This document shows positions 1 to 8,739 of a stretch of DNA of 64,000 bases, piece by piece. Below the pieces are notes generated by a model, which made no database searches, had not been told where the DNA came from, and saw only the letters and a list, made by a program, of their open reading frames with translations. The DNA comes from Pygmaiobacter massiliensis (GTDB lineage: Bacteria > Bacillota > Clostridia > Oscillospirales > Ruminococcaceae). How positions within the stretch are numbered: position 1 is the first letter of the stretch; every line of letters starts with the position of its first letter. A program made the translations under genes and the position numbers. The stretch spans positions 1-64,000 of the forward strand of contig JALFTI010000024.1 in assembly GCA_022778585.1 (NCBI GenBank), in the 5' to 3' direction.

Positions 1-62
1 ACCCGGAGTTTTCCATGGGAAATTACTGGAGACGGAAGCTGGCCCGCCAAACGGGAAAGTGA
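1..62 (+). other. Possible 3' tail of a gene cut by the window edge
   Basis: The forward terminator at 124-155 suggests a forward gene ends just before it. One frame is open from base 3 to a TGA at 60-62 and would end in a basic tail (WRRKLARQTGK). Another frame stays open to 141, but its stop lies inside the hairpin, so it is less likely. Too little is present to recognise a product. Confidence 0.2.
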
Positions 63-123
63 CAGCAAAAGCCGCATAAGGCCCGGTTATGTCCTTTGGA
101 AGCTGTATACCAGAGCTAAAAAT

Positions 124-155
124 AAAAAGCCCCGGCATTAATGCCGGGGCTTTTT
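124..155. terminator. Bidirectional intrinsic terminator
   Basis: A perfect GC-rich palindrome (core gccccggcattaatgccggggc) is flanked by A and T runs. It can stop transcription in both directions, between whatever ends at the left edge and the reverse gene ending at 206. Confidence 0.85.
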
Positions 156-205
156 GTTTTTATAGCGTTAAAAAAGGCACACCAACAGGCAGCGCAGCGG
201 CAGGT

Positions 206-817
206 TTAAGCCTGCAAAGCTTTTACGGCGGCGTCCTTATCAAAGCCGGTATCTTCCAGGTATTTTTCTCCTTCCAACTTGCTCATCAGCTCTTTAGGCC
301 GGGGCGGCTGCATGCTTTTGGGCACTGCCGTGGAAAGGTTTTGGGAAGTAAATACGGGAAAGGTTTCCACCCGCATATTGCGCAGCCCGGCAGCAAACAA
401 TTTATCCCGCAAAAGCCGGGTATCGGCTGAGGCCTGGTCAATGGGGCTTATAAAGGTCTGGCGCTGGCCGCCGGCAATCCACAGCCATTCTTTGTCGCCG
501 GGATTTGCATAAATCTGGCCGTTTTTACCGACACAGCGCACACCCACTACGCCGTTATAGGTTACAATGGCGGCATCCAGAACGGTCTGCTTATCGCCGC
601 TGCCCAGCTGCACCTTTTCCACCAGGCTAAACCCGTGGGAAGAGGCATACCGGCGCAGGGAAGAAATCATTTTATCCACCCCGTCGTTTTCCAGCGCTTT
701 TTTCGCCTGCAGAGTACCCGGCTCATCGGGCTCCTCCTGGCTCTTTTTAGTCCACATAATAATGCCAATCACCATAATGGCGGCGGTGACGGCATAGACG
801 ATGGTCCATGCATCCAC
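206..817 (-). CDS. Membrane-anchored hypothetical protein, possibly NERD-like
   Basis: 203 aa. Residues 1-22 form one hydrophobic helix (AWTIVYAVTAAIMVIGIIMW) followed by a charged linker, so the protein is probably anchored with its soluble part in the cytoplasm. Residues about 55-165 contain short beta-strand-like stretches (LDAAIVTYNGVVGVRCVGKNGQIY) that loosely recall the start of nuclease-related (NERD) domains. I cannot assign the nuclease residues, so this is only a suggestion. It is a single-gene unit with its own promoter at 884-912 and a shared terminator downstream. Confidence 0.7.
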   Translation of the reverse strand: MDAWTIVYAVTAAIMVIGIIMWTKKSQEEPDEPGTLQAKKALENDGVDKMISSLRRYASSHGFSLVEKVQLGSGDKQTVLDAAIVTYNGVVGVRCVGKNGQIYANPGDKEWLWIAGGQRQTFISPIDQASADTRLLRDKLFAAGLRNMRVETFPVFTSQNLSTAVPKSMQPPRPKELMSKLEGEKYLEDTGFDKDAAVKALQA

Positions 818-1138
818 TGTTATTCCCTCGCATTTTTAGATAATTTGCGCCGGTTTGGGCTAAAAAACAGGCACAGTAAATTTATTATAGCAAACCCTTT
901 TACAAAAAACAAATAAAGCTTTTGGGTTTGTTTGATGGTTTTCCAGTTAGCGCCTTATTAATCGGGTAAAACTGCTATCTGTTATGGTTGTAACAGAAAA
1001 AGCAGGGACGCTTTTGTATAGTGCCAGCGCGGCATTAGGTTGCCTTTTAGGGTGGGCAAATGCTACAATAAAACTGTGTATAAGCAACTGGCCCGCAGAA
1101 AAGGGCCGCTAACCGGCGAAACGCTTTGGGAGGAAAAT
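818..1138. promoter_or_regulatory. Divergent intergenic region with reverse promoter 884-912
   Basis: On the reverse strand TTGTTT (907-912) and TATAAT (884-889) are separated by 17 bp, a good sigma-A promoter for the 206-817 gene. No equally clear forward promoter for the MATE gene was found. I see no gene here; the open frame starting at 1040 is only an upstream extension of the MATE gene. Confidence 0.65.
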
Positions 1139-2518
1139 ATGGAACAGCTGGTAAAACGGTTCAAAGAAAATTTTTTGTGGGAAAAGGCATTTTTCGTCAC
1201 GGCTTTTTCCATTATGTTGCCTGTCGCGGCGCAGAATGTTATCAGTTTTGGCGTAAACGCTATGGATAGCGTTATGCTGGGTACCTTGGGGGATACCGCC
1301 ATATCCGCCGCCACACTGGGTGGACAGCCCTTCTCTCTTTTAATGGGGTTCGGGTTTGGGCTTTCGTCCGGCGGCAGTGTGTTGATTGCGCAGTACTGGG
1401 GCAAAAAAGATATTCCCCGTATTCGCCAGGTCATGCGAATTAGCATGCAGTTTGTTTTTGTGGTGGCACTGCTGTTTACGCTGACCTGCCACTTTTTCCC
1501 CAATGTGGTCATGAGCCTCTTCACAAACGATTTGGATATTCGGTCCCAGGCGGCGGCTTACCTGGAGCTGGTGGCATTGTCCTATCTGCCCTATGCGATC
1601 TCTAATAACTACATCACCAGTCTGCGTGGTGTAGAGCAGGTGCGTATAGCTGCGGGAATTTATGGCATCAGCTTTTTCGTAAATGTATTTTTTAACTACT
1701 GCTTTATCTTTGGCAAATTTGGCTTTCCCAGGCTGGAAGTGCGCGGTGCAGCTGTGGGAACGGTGCTGGCCCGCTGTACCGAGCTTGTTTTGGCGCTGTG
1801 TTATATGTACTTTGCCGAAAAAAAGGTGCGGTTTCGCATTTCGCAGTGTTTTCGCAAGGATACCGAGCTTTTGGACAGCTATATACACCACAGTCTGCCG
1901 GTGGTGGGCAACGAATTGCTTTGGAGCTTCGGCGTTACGGTTACCAGTATGATATTGGGGCACTTGGGCAGCGTATATGTTACAGCCAACAGTATTGCAA
2001 CGGTGGCAAACCAGCTGGCGCTGGTATTGTTGATTGGAACAGCCAGCGCGGCAGCCGTGCTTACCGGCAAAACCATTGGCGAAGGCGACCGTGCCCGCAC
2101 CCGCAAGGTGGCAAACACTCTGCTTTTGCTGTCGGTATTGGTGGCGGCAATCAGCTGCAGCTTGCTTTTGGTTTTGCGGGCGCCATTTTTGTCGCTGTAC
2201 AATATCAGCCCGGCAGCTTATGATTCGGCCTGGAAAATTTTGGCGGTGTTGGCAATTATGCAGTTCCCCACCGGGTTTGAAATGACCTGTATTGTAGGTG
2301 TTTTGCGGGGCGGCGGCGACACTCGCACCGCGTTTTTAATCGACTGTGGATGCCAGTGGCTGGTGGGTATTCCGCTGGCCCTTTTGACGGGGGTTGGTTT
2401 TCATGCGCCGGCGTGGGTGGTCTACCTTGGTATGCGTATGGAAACGGTTACAAAGTCCATTGGCTGTATTCTGCGTATGCGCACCGACAGTTGGATTCGG
2501 AATGTGACTATCGATTAA
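1139..2518 (+). CDS. MATE family multidrug efflux transporter
   Basis: 459 aa from the ATG at 1139, chosen because GGGAGGAAA lies 3-11 bases upstream; an in-frame start at 1040 has no ribosome binding site. About 12 hydrophobic segments in two similar halves, with MATE hallmarks such as the N-terminal ITAFSIMLPVAAQNVISFGVNAMDSVMLG-type helix (here FSIMLPVAAQNVISF) followed by a GxxxIAQYWG-like stretch near residue 85. Such carriers expel cationic drugs or metabolites using Na+ or H+. The substrate cannot be read from sequence. The gene stands alone between a reverse hypothetical gene and a hairpin at 2528-2567. Confidence 0.9.
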   Translation: MEQLVKRFKENFLWEKAFFVTAFSIMLPVAAQNVISFGVNAMDSVMLGTLGDTAISAATLGGQPFSLLMGFGFGLSSGGSVLIAQYWGKKDIPRIRQVMRISMQFVFVVALLFTLTCHFFPNVVMSLFTNDLDIRSQAAAYLELVALSYLPYAISNNYITSLRGVEQVRIAAGIYGISFFVNVFFNYCFIFGKFGFPRLEVRGAAVGTVLARCTELVLALCYMYFAEKKVRFRISQCFRKDTELLDSYIHHSLPVVGNELLWSFGVTVTSMILGHLGSVYVTANSIATVANQLALVLLIGTASAAAVLTGKTIGEGDRARTRKVANTLLLLSVLVAAISCSLLLVLRAPFLSLYNISPAAYDSAWKILAVLAIMQFPTGFEMTCIVGVLRGGGDTRTAFLIDCGCQWLVGIPLALLTGVGFHAPAWVVYLGMRMETVTKSIGCILRMRTDSWIRNVTID

Positions 2519-2527
2519 AAGAAAAAA

Positions 2528-2567
2528 GAATCCCCCGGGATCTTCGGCAAAAGATCCTGGGGGATTC
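2528..2567. terminator. Hairpin terminator between convergent genes
   Basis: A 17-bp stem with one G-T pair (gaatcccccgggatctt / aagatcctgggggattc) and a 6-base loop. The A run on its left favours termination on the reverse strand; the forward T run is weak. It lies 10 bases past the MATE stop. Confidence 0.65.
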
Positions 2568-2718
2568 TTGTGCAGCAGCAAAGGATTATAATTTTTGGGT
2601 TTTGCAGCACAATAGCTAAAAGTATTTTGCCGTACGGCAAAAAACATATCTGCTGTAAACTTTGTATAAAAAATATGGTTAAGCCAATATGGTTGTGCCG
2701 GTGTCAATGTATAAAATT

Positions 2719-4050
2719 TCAAGCAAATGGTCGCCTGGCTTTGGAACAGTCAAAAATGGAATGCGAAAAAACACCGTTTGGTTCGTGTAAGAGCGGGCGC
2801 TGGCGAACCGCAGCCAATACACTTCCCAAAACCAGCGCTCCAAACAAGGTCGCCTGTGTGCCAAAAAACGGGGGCGGTGTGGACGCATAGGGCAGAAAGC
2901 CGGTATTTTCTGCAAAAAACAGAAGACTTTGCCCTAAAAATACCAGCCCGGCCCCGGCCAGAAGAAGCCTGCTTATTATGCTTTGCCTGCAAGCAGCGGC
3001 ACGGGCGATGAAGCCGGCCCACAATAAAATGCACACAAATGCTGCCACGGCTACCCACTGCCCCCAGCGGGCAACCGCTGCTGCTAGCAAATAGTCGGTG
3101 GAAGCGTTCGGCAGACCATAAAGCGCCTGGGGTGAAGCGGACGAAAACCAGCCGCTCTCCTGAAATATGCGCTGTACGCAAAGCTGTACATATCCTGTTT
3201 CGAAAAAGCGCTCTTTCCAAAAAGCCCAGCCTTCGGGCTGCCGCAAAAGCCGCAGGCCCGCTGTTGCCAAAACCAAAGCAAAAAAGCCCAAAAGCCCCCA
3301 AAGCGTTTTGAAAAAAGAAACCCCAGGCCAGCCCCAAACGGCGGCCAGCAGCACCAAAACCAGGCAACAGAAGGTAAAAAGGATAGCCGAAGAATTCCAG
3401 CCGGAACCAATCAGCGGCAGGCAGGCAAACACCCAAAGCGCCACTGCGGCCAAAAGCCCTTTGGCTTTGTGGCGGGTCAGCTGGGCCAATGCCAGAGCAT
3501 AGAGCAATACCAACGGCCAGACCAGATAGGATAACCCTGTCAGAACCCTGCCGCCCCAAAACAGGTAGATCCTGCCGTTTACCGGACTTCCTATTAGGTT
3601 AAAAAACCAAAGACAGGCCGCCGTTGTTAAAAACAAAGCGGTGCCCCAACCTGCCAGGCGGGCAAGCGGAAGCCGGGCCATAAAAAGGCAGATGCCCCAT
3701 GCCGCAACCCCGATTGCCGCGCGCGCAGCCAGGCTGGGTACGGAAAAACCGGCCCCTATGCTGCAGATTAGCCAAATACCAAAAAGCCCCGCACAAGCCG
3801 CAGGAATGGCAAAGGTTTTGCCTGGCTGCCAGGCGGCATCAAGCTGGCAGCCTACCTGCCGGGCATCTCCCATGCAGGAAAGGGCATGGGCCAAAGCTTC
3901 TTCTTTCCCCTCTCCCTGCGCTTCAAAAGCCGCAGCCTGATCTTCAATATGGTCGGCTAGTTCCTGGCGAATGGCCGGCCGGGCGGCGCGCCAGCGCACC
4001 TGAGCGGTCACCGCATACAGCCACAACTGTGTTTTATCCCAGGCAGACAT
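2719..4050 (-). CDS. HAAS-domain protein fused to a SEDS (FtsW/RodA)-like membrane region
   Basis: 443 aa. Residues 1-75 form a helical, charged region typical of the HAAS/permease-prefix domain often encoded beside PadR regulators. Then follow about 9-10 membrane segments. Residues 288-330 resemble the conserved FtsW/SpoVE/RodA stretch: GYVQ, then GLPNASTDYLLA in place of the LPEAHTDFIFA motif, keeping the aspartate (D319) that is essential in SEDS glycan polymerases. The later FLPYASTPPPFFG segment corresponds to the LPxTGIPLPFxSYGG motif but is degenerate. It may be a remote or inactive SEDS relative. The gene overlaps padR by 17 bp, so the two are coupled. Confidence 0.7.
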   Translation of the reverse strand: MSAWDKTQLWLYAVTAQVRWRAARPAIRQELADHIEDQAAAFEAQGEGKEEALAHALSCMGDARQVGCQLDAAWQPGKTFAIPAACAGLFGIWLICSIGAGFSVPSLAARAAIGVAAWGICLFMARLPLARLAGWGTALFLTTAACLWFFNLIGSPVNGRIYLFWGGRVLTGLSYLVWPLVLLYALALAQLTRHKAKGLLAAVALWVFACLPLIGSGWNSSAILFTFCCLVLVLLAAVWGWPGVSFFKTLWGLLGFFALVLATAGLRLLRQPEGWAFWKERFFETGYVQLCVQRIFQESGWFSSASPQALYGLPNASTDYLLAAAVARWGQWVAVAAFVCILLWAGFIARAAACRQSIISRLLLAGAGLVFLGQSLLFFAENTGFLPYASTPPPFFGTQATLFGALVLGSVLAAVRQRPLLHEPNGVFSHSIFDCSKARRPFA

Positions 4051-4378
4051 GCTGTTTGCCTCCCTTCAAAACCTGATTGACCGCGGCAGAGAATTCTTCC
4101 CATTCAGCCCGTTTTTGCTGTAAGGCTGTGTGTCCGGCCTGCGTTAGGTGGTAGTATTTGCGGGTACGGTTTTCTTTGGTGGCCTGCTCATAGCTGGTCA
4201 GAAAGCCTTTTTCCTCCAACCCCTTTAAAAGCGGATACAAAGTTCCGGCTTTTAATTCAAAGGTGTGGTCGGAACGGGCCGCCAGCGCTTCTATCATTTG
4301 GTAACCGTAAAGATCTTGTTCTTCCAATAATTTTAAGAGCAGTAAGGTGGTACTGCTTACAGCCAGGCTTTTTTCCAT
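4034..4378 (-). CDS. PadR family transcriptional regulator
   Basis: 114 aa winged helix protein. The N-terminal half reads LLLLKLLEEQDLYGYQMIEAL, then a GTLYPLLKGLEEKGFLTSY recognition and wing region and REN-RTRKYYHLTQAG, all typical of PadR. Such proteins repress their own operon and release DNA on binding an inducer or on envelope stress. It is the first gene of a two-gene operon with the HAAS-SEDS-like gene. A perfect 16-bp inverted repeat covers its promoter (4415-4459), which strongly suggests autoregulation. Start ATG follows GGGAGGGG. Confidence 0.93.
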   Translation of the reverse strand: MEKSLAVSSTTLLLLKLLEEQDLYGYQMIEALAARSDHTFELKAGTLYPLLKGLEEKGFLTSYEQATKENRTRKYYHLTQAGHTALQQKRAEWEEFSAAVNQVLKGGKQHVCLG

Positions 4379-4414
4379 ATGCCCCTCCCTTTGCGGTGTA
4401 AATAATGTTTTATA

Positions 4415-4464
4415 ATATATAGATCATCTACCTATATAATAGATAGATGATCTATATATGTCAA
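4415..4464 (-). promoter_or_regulatory. padR promoter with 16-bp palindromic operator
   Basis: On the reverse strand TTGACA (4459-4464) and TATTAT (4436-4441) are 17 bp apart. A perfect inverted repeat, atatatagatcatcta at 4415-4430 and tagatgatctatatat at 4444-4459 with a 13-bp spacer, spans from the -35 to beyond the -10. This fits a PadR repressor site, although it does not show the classic ATGT/ACAT core. Confidence 0.8.
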
Positions 4465-4596
4465 GCCTTTTTTCATCCAAAGAAAGGGGTGGTAAAATTT
4501 TGACGAGCAGATAAAAATCCAGTATAATAAAAATGGTATGCTGCGTTTTATAAAAGTGCAATAGATGACGATAACCCCCAAAATGGGGTAATTTGC

Positions 4597-6153
4597 GTGT
4601 TTGAAAAAAGGGGGTATGCCCTGTTGCGTGCACAATTTTTTTTGCGCACTGTAGCAGTTTTTATAACGGCGGTGTTTTCGGCTGGTCTTTTTGCAGGCTG
4701 TTCCGACCAGCAGGTTCAGCCGGTTGCGGCACAATCGGTTGTATCAACACAGCCTGTAACCGATACCTTGCAGTTGGCCTGGTCAAAAGATCAGGGGGTT
4801 AACCCTTACCTGACCCAAAGCAGCTTGACATTGCAGTGCTCTCAGCTTATTTTCGGCCGTTTGGTAGAGATTCGGGACGATTTTTCCATTTCCTACAGTT
4901 TAGCAAGCTCGGTGGAAAATACCGGTACTACGGTAACAATTCACCCTGCCCAGGCACAGTTTGCCGACGGCACGCCCATTGGTGCGCAGGATATTGCTCA
5001 AAGTTTGGAAGCTGCCCGCCAAAGTGCGGTATATGCCGGCCGGTTTACTAATGTAACCGGGGTATCCGTTTCGGGGGATACGGTGGTGATAACGCTTGCC
5101 GAGCCGGACAGCCTGTTTGTGTATCTTTTGGATATACCGGTTTTGAAAGCGTCTGAGGTTGCCAGCCAGTTCCCCACCGCGAGCGGCCGTTACCAACTGG
5201 TGCAGAGCGAGGATCAAGATATTCTGCAGGCAGTGGGAGATTTTGCACAAAAAACGGCTTTCCCCGAAATTCAGCTGGAAGATGCAGGCGCTTACGAGGC
5301 GATTGTGTCAGGGCTTGCAAACGGAACCATCGATCTGTATGCTTCGCAGCTGGAGTCAGATCTGGCCGGAAGCAACAGCTGCAATACCATCTGCTATAAC
5401 CAGAACAATTTGGTATTTTTAGGGGTCAACAGCGAAAGCGGAACACTGGCCCAGCCAGAGCTGCGCCAGGCCGTCAGCGCGGCAATTTCCCGGCGGGAAA
5501 TTGCCGATAAAGCGTATTATTCCAGGGCTTATGTGGCAACTACGGTGGCAAATTCCCGCTATCCCTTTTTAACGGGAGAGCATATTTTTAAAGCCGAGCA
5601 GGACCAGGCTGCAGTGGACAGCGCCCTTACTGCACTTGGGTATACCCGCAGCGACCTTTCCGGTTATTATGAAGATGCGGCGGGCAACCGCCTGCAGCTG
5701 GAACTTTTGTGCTATTCGGGTTCCAGCTTTAAACGGTATACAGCCCAGCTTATCAGCGAACAGCTGGCGGACTGCGGTATTGAGATAACGGTAGTGGAAG
5801 AGCCGGACTTTGATCAGTACCGCGAAAAAGTGGCTACCGGACAGTTTACCCTATACATAGGCGAAATTAAGTTGTATAATAATATGGATCTAAGCCCATT
5901 TTTTTCCGCTGCGGGCAGTGCCAGCGGCGGGGTCACGGTGAGCGAAACTCTTGCCCAAGCATACAGCGCCATGCGGGCGGACAGTTCGGCCGAAGCTGCC
6001 TTTGAACAGGCCTTTGCCGCAGAGCTGCCCTTCATTCCGCTGGTTTACCGCAATGGGGTAGTGCTGGCAAATCTCCGTTTGGATGGGCTGTCTCCCACCA
6101 CCAGCGATATCTTTTTCGAATTTGAACAGGTGTCCTCCACCCGCTCGGGCTGA
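4597..6153 (+). CDS. Peptide/nickel-type ABC transporter substrate-binding lipoprotein (SBP_bac_5)
   Basis: Up to 518 aa. The N-terminus has a basic region, a hydrophobic core and the lipobox LFAGC, so it is a lipoprotein on the outer face of the membrane. Family 5 features include LQLAWSKDQGVNPYLTQSS near residue 55, DGTPIGAQDIAQSLEAA near 125, and RQAVSAAISRREIADKAYY near 290. The likely start is either GTG 4597 or TTG 4624; the latter follows AAGGGGG and gives a more typical signal peptide. No permease or ATPase genes are adjacent, so it is an orphan receptor or works with a distant transporter. It is followed after 18-27 bp by yloU. Confidence 0.88.
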   Translation: MFEKRGYALLRAQFFLRTVAVFITAVFSAGLFAGCSDQQVQPVAAQSVVSTQPVTDTLQLAWSKDQGVNPYLTQSSLTLQCSQLIFGRLVEIRDDFSISYSLASSVENTGTTVTIHPAQAQFADGTPIGAQDIAQSLEAARQSAVYAGRFTNVTGVSVSGDTVVITLAEPDSLFVYLLDIPVLKASEVASQFPTASGRYQLVQSEDQDILQAVGDFAQKTAFPEIQLEDAGAYEAIVSGLANGTIDLYASQLESDLAGSNSCNTICYNQNNLVFLGVNSESGTLAQPELRQAVSAAISRREIADKAYYSRAYVATTVANSRYPFLTGEHIFKAEQDQAAVDSALTALGYTRSDLSGYYEDAAGNRLQLELLCYSGSSFKRYTAQLISEQLADCGIEITVVEEPDFDQYREKVATGQFTLYIGEIKLYNNMDLSPFFSAAGSASGGVTVSETLAQAYSAMRADSSAEAAFEQAFAAELPFIPLVYRNGVVLANLRLDGLSPTTSDIFFEFEQVSSTRSG

Positions 6154-6180
6154 GGGCACGGCAAAGGAGCAGTGACGGTT

Positions 6181-6531
6181 ATGGTCAATCTGTATAATCC
6201 CCTGGGCAAAATCAGTATGACAAACGATTACTTTGCGCAGTTGGTTTCGGCAGCGGCATCCAGCTGCTACGGTGTGGCGGCCATGGCTGCCGGCGGCACC
6301 ACCGACACCCTGAAAAGCCTGGTGCTGGGCGCCGATTTTAAGGACAAAGGCGTTCGTGTAACCGATGAGGGCGGCAAGCTTGTCATCAGGCTGCACATCA
6401 AGGTAACTTATGGACTGAATATTACGGCCATCGTGCGCAGCATTACCCACAAGGTTAAATATGCTGTAGAGGAAGCCACTGGCCTGCAGGTGCGTGCCAT
6501 CCATGTTTCGGTGGATGACATTGTGGGCTAA
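6181..6531 (+). CDS. yloU: Asp23/Gls24 family protein, YloU-like
   Basis: 116 aa from ATG 6181; a GTG at 6172 is in frame but only two bases from the AAAGGAG site. It carries the Asp23 pattern: a central GGKLVIRLHIKVTYGLNI strand followed by a VRSITHKVKYAVEEATGLQVRAIHVSVDDI helix and strand. In Firmicutes this gene precedes the DAK-domain gene yloV, exactly as here, and members are linked to envelope or alkaline stress. The precise molecular role is unknown. It probably shares a transcript with yloV. Confidence 0.9.
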   Translation: MVNLYNPLGKISMTNDYFAQLVSAAASSCYGVAAMAAGGTTDTLKSLVLGADFKDKGVRVTDEGGKLVIRLHIKVTYGLNITAIVRSITHKVKYAVEEATGLQVRAIHVSVDDIVG

Positions 6532-6610
6532 ACGCCCCGAAACAACCAGTTTGGCGGCTTGCCGCTGTAAAATAGAAGGCCAGATGCCTGGCACGATAGG
6601 AGTTATAAGC

Positions 6611-8296
6611 ATGATAAAAGGTTCTGTTTTGAGAGACGCCATTATTTCCGGCGCCAACAGCATTCAAAACCAGCGCAGCCAGATTGATGAGCTGAATGTG
6701 TTTCCGGTGCCGGACGGCGATACCGGCACCAATATGAGCATGACCATTTCGGCTGCCCGCCGTGAGCTTTTGAAGCTGGGGGATGACTGCACGGTGGAAA
6801 AGGCCAGTGCGGTTGCCGCCAGCAGTATGCTGCGGGGCGCGCGGGGCAATTCCGGGGTTATTTCCTCACTTTTGTTCCGGGGCTTTTCCAAGGCGCTGGC
6901 CGGCAAAAAGGAAGCAGATGCCCAGGATATTGCCAAGGCGTTTGAGTCGGGGGTAGCTGCTGCATACAAAGCGGTGATGAAACCCACCGAAGGCACCATG
7001 CTGACGGTGGCCCGCATGGGAGCTGAGGCGGCGGCCAAAGCCGATACCCAGGACACGACCCAGATGTTTTCGATTATTTTGGAAGCAGCAAAACAAGCGC
7101 TGGCGCAGACGCCCGAACAGCTGCCTGTATTGAAGAAGGCCGGCGTGGTGGACGCTGGCGGAGCCGGTTTTGTGACCATTCTGGAAGGAATGATGAGCGT
7201 GCTGGCGGATGGGCTGATTGTGGGAAGCACCGAGGCAGCAGCTAAAACCGAAACAGAAAAGGCCGATTTTGTGGCGAAAGGTGTTTATGCCGCTAAAATT
7301 GACCCCAATATGAAAAACTTCTACTGCACCGAGTTTTTGGTAAACAAAAACGAGCGTGCCAGTGCGGTTAAGCTGCGTGCATTTCTGGAAAGCGTGGGCG
7401 ACTCGGTCGTGGTGGTGGACGACGAAGACATCATCAAGGCGCATGTGCATACTTCTGACCCGGGCAAGGTGCTCAGTGCTGCATTGGCACATGGGTATCT
7501 CAGCGGCATGAAGATTGAAAACATGAAAGAGCAGAACGAAAACCGCCAGCAGGAGGGCCAGGGCCTGCAAAAGCAGGCAGAGGCCGAGCGCAACCCCGGT
7601 GCGGCCAAGTTTAAATATGCCGCAGTAGACCCGGATACGCCCTATGGTTTTGTAGCAGTGGCTGCGGGCGATGGGCTGCGGGATGTATTTACCGATATTG
7701 GTGTAGGGGCAGTGGTTTCCGGTGGTCAGACCATGAATCCGTCCACCGATGATATTCTGCAGGCGGTGCAGAGCGTGCCGGCCAAGACGGTTTTTGTGCT
7801 GCCCAATAACAAAAATATTATTATGGCGGCAGAGCAGTGTGTGGGCCTTGCGGACCGCAAGGTAGTGGTGCTGCCCACCCGTACCATTCCGCAGGGCATT
7901 ACTGCCATGCTGAATTTTGATGATTCTCTGGATGCTGATGCCAATGCGGTGGCAATGATGGAGGCGGCGGATCGGGTTTCGACCGGTTTGATTACCTATG
8001 CCGCCCGCAACAGTGACTTTGATGGCCACAAAATTCGCCAGGGCGAGGTATTGGCACTGGAGAACGGCAAGCTTTCCTTTACCGAAAAGGATATTGCGAA
8101 AGCTGCCTATAAACTGACCCGCAGCATGGTCCGCAAGGATTCCAGCTTTGTTACGCTGATTTCGGGCTGCGATGTGGATGAAGAGGATGCGGAAGAGCTG
8201 ACCCAGCAGCTGTCTGCCAAATTGTCGGCGAATGTAGAGGTTACCCATCTGGTAGGTGGACAGCCGGTGTATTACTATATTATCAGTGTAGAATAA
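6611..8296 (+). CDS. yloV: DAK2-domain YloV/FakA-type fatty acid kinase
   Basis: 561 aa from ATG 6611, which follows AGGAG. The N-terminal DAK2 domain holds the nucleotide-binding motif PVPDGDTGTNMS and a later GARGNSGVISS loop. The middle and C-terminal parts (FYCTEFLV, then VFVLPNNKNIIMAAEQ) match the YloV/FakA family. In Staphylococcus, FakA is the ATP-binding half of fatty acid kinase and works with FakB fatty-acid carriers to feed acyl-phosphate into phospholipids. No FakB gene (DegV family) is in the window. An in-frame upstream extension to 6494 overlaps yloU and lacks a ribosome site. A terminator follows at 8322-8367. Confidence 0.93.
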   Translation: MIKGSVLRDAIISGANSIQNQRSQIDELNVFPVPDGDTGTNMSMTISAARRELLKLGDDCTVEKASAVAASSMLRGARGNSGVISSLLFRGFSKALAGKKEADAQDIAKAFESGVAAAYKAVMKPTEGTMLTVARMGAEAAAKADTQDTTQMFSIILEAAKQALAQTPEQLPVLKKAGVVDAGGAGFVTILEGMMSVLADGLIVGSTEAAAKTETEKADFVAKGVYAAKIDPNMKNFYCTEFLVNKNERASAVKLRAFLESVGDSVVVVDDEDIIKAHVHTSDPGKVLSAALAHGYLSGMKIENMKEQNENRQQEGQGLQKQAEAERNPGAAKFKYAAVDPDTPYGFVAVAAGDGLRDVFTDIGVGAVVSGGQTMNPSTDDILQAVQSVPAKTVFVLPNNKNIIMAAEQCVGLADRKVVVLPTRTIPQGITAMLNFDDSLDADANAVAMMEAADRVSTGLITYAARNSDFDGHKIRQGEVLALENGKLSFTEKDIAKAAYKLTRSMVRKDSSFVTLISGCDVDEEDAEELTQQLSAKLSANVEVTHLVGGQPVYYYIISVE

Positions 8297-8321
8297 CACC
8301 ACACCTTTTTACAGATAAAAT

Positions 8322-8367
8322 AAAAAAGACCGTGGCAAGTTTAAAAAACTTACGCGGTCTTTTTTTG
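8322..8367 (+). terminator. Terminator after yloV
   Basis: Hairpin with an imperfect stem (aagaccgtggcaagttt / acttacgcggtctt) followed by seven T residues. Confidence 0.75.
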
Positions 8368-8739
8368 TAATATGCATAAGGGACCGGTTTTCCAAAGAAA
8401 GTGACCCCATATACTACCAGGCAGGCAGTTTATATTCGCAAAGAGGTTTTTATCTGTACATTTTTAATCATTCTGCTGTGGCAGGCGGTTTGGCCATCAC
8501 TCATTTGTAAAATTTTATGCCGCAAAAGAAAATGGGAATAAAAAAGCAAAAATTTCGGCATGGTTTATCGTTGGCTTTTATGGGACAGGCAGTTTTAGCT
8601 GTGCTGGATTCTTTTTCCGGGTATTGTGGTTTGCAGTGCAGGGAATGCTGGTATTCGACACGCCGCGCCTCAACTTTTACATTATAGTGTAAAATGAGCT
8701 GCGGTGCACCCCGAAAAGTGCAAGCAAGGAGGAACCGCT
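8368..8739 (+). promoter_or_regulatory. Intergenic region with a palindromic promoter-like site at 8674-8693
   Basis: No gene is visible in this stretch. Near its end the inverted repeat ttttacattatagtgtaaaa contains a TATAGT that could act as a -10 element about 45 bases before the next start codon. The symmetric TTTTACA/TGTAAAA arms could bind a dimeric regulator. Confidence 0.4.

Noticed and set aside
6866-8302. A 478-codon reverse frame
   Set aside because: Antisense shadow of yloV. No ribosome site, and the peptide is rich in His, Gln and Arg as such shadows usually are.
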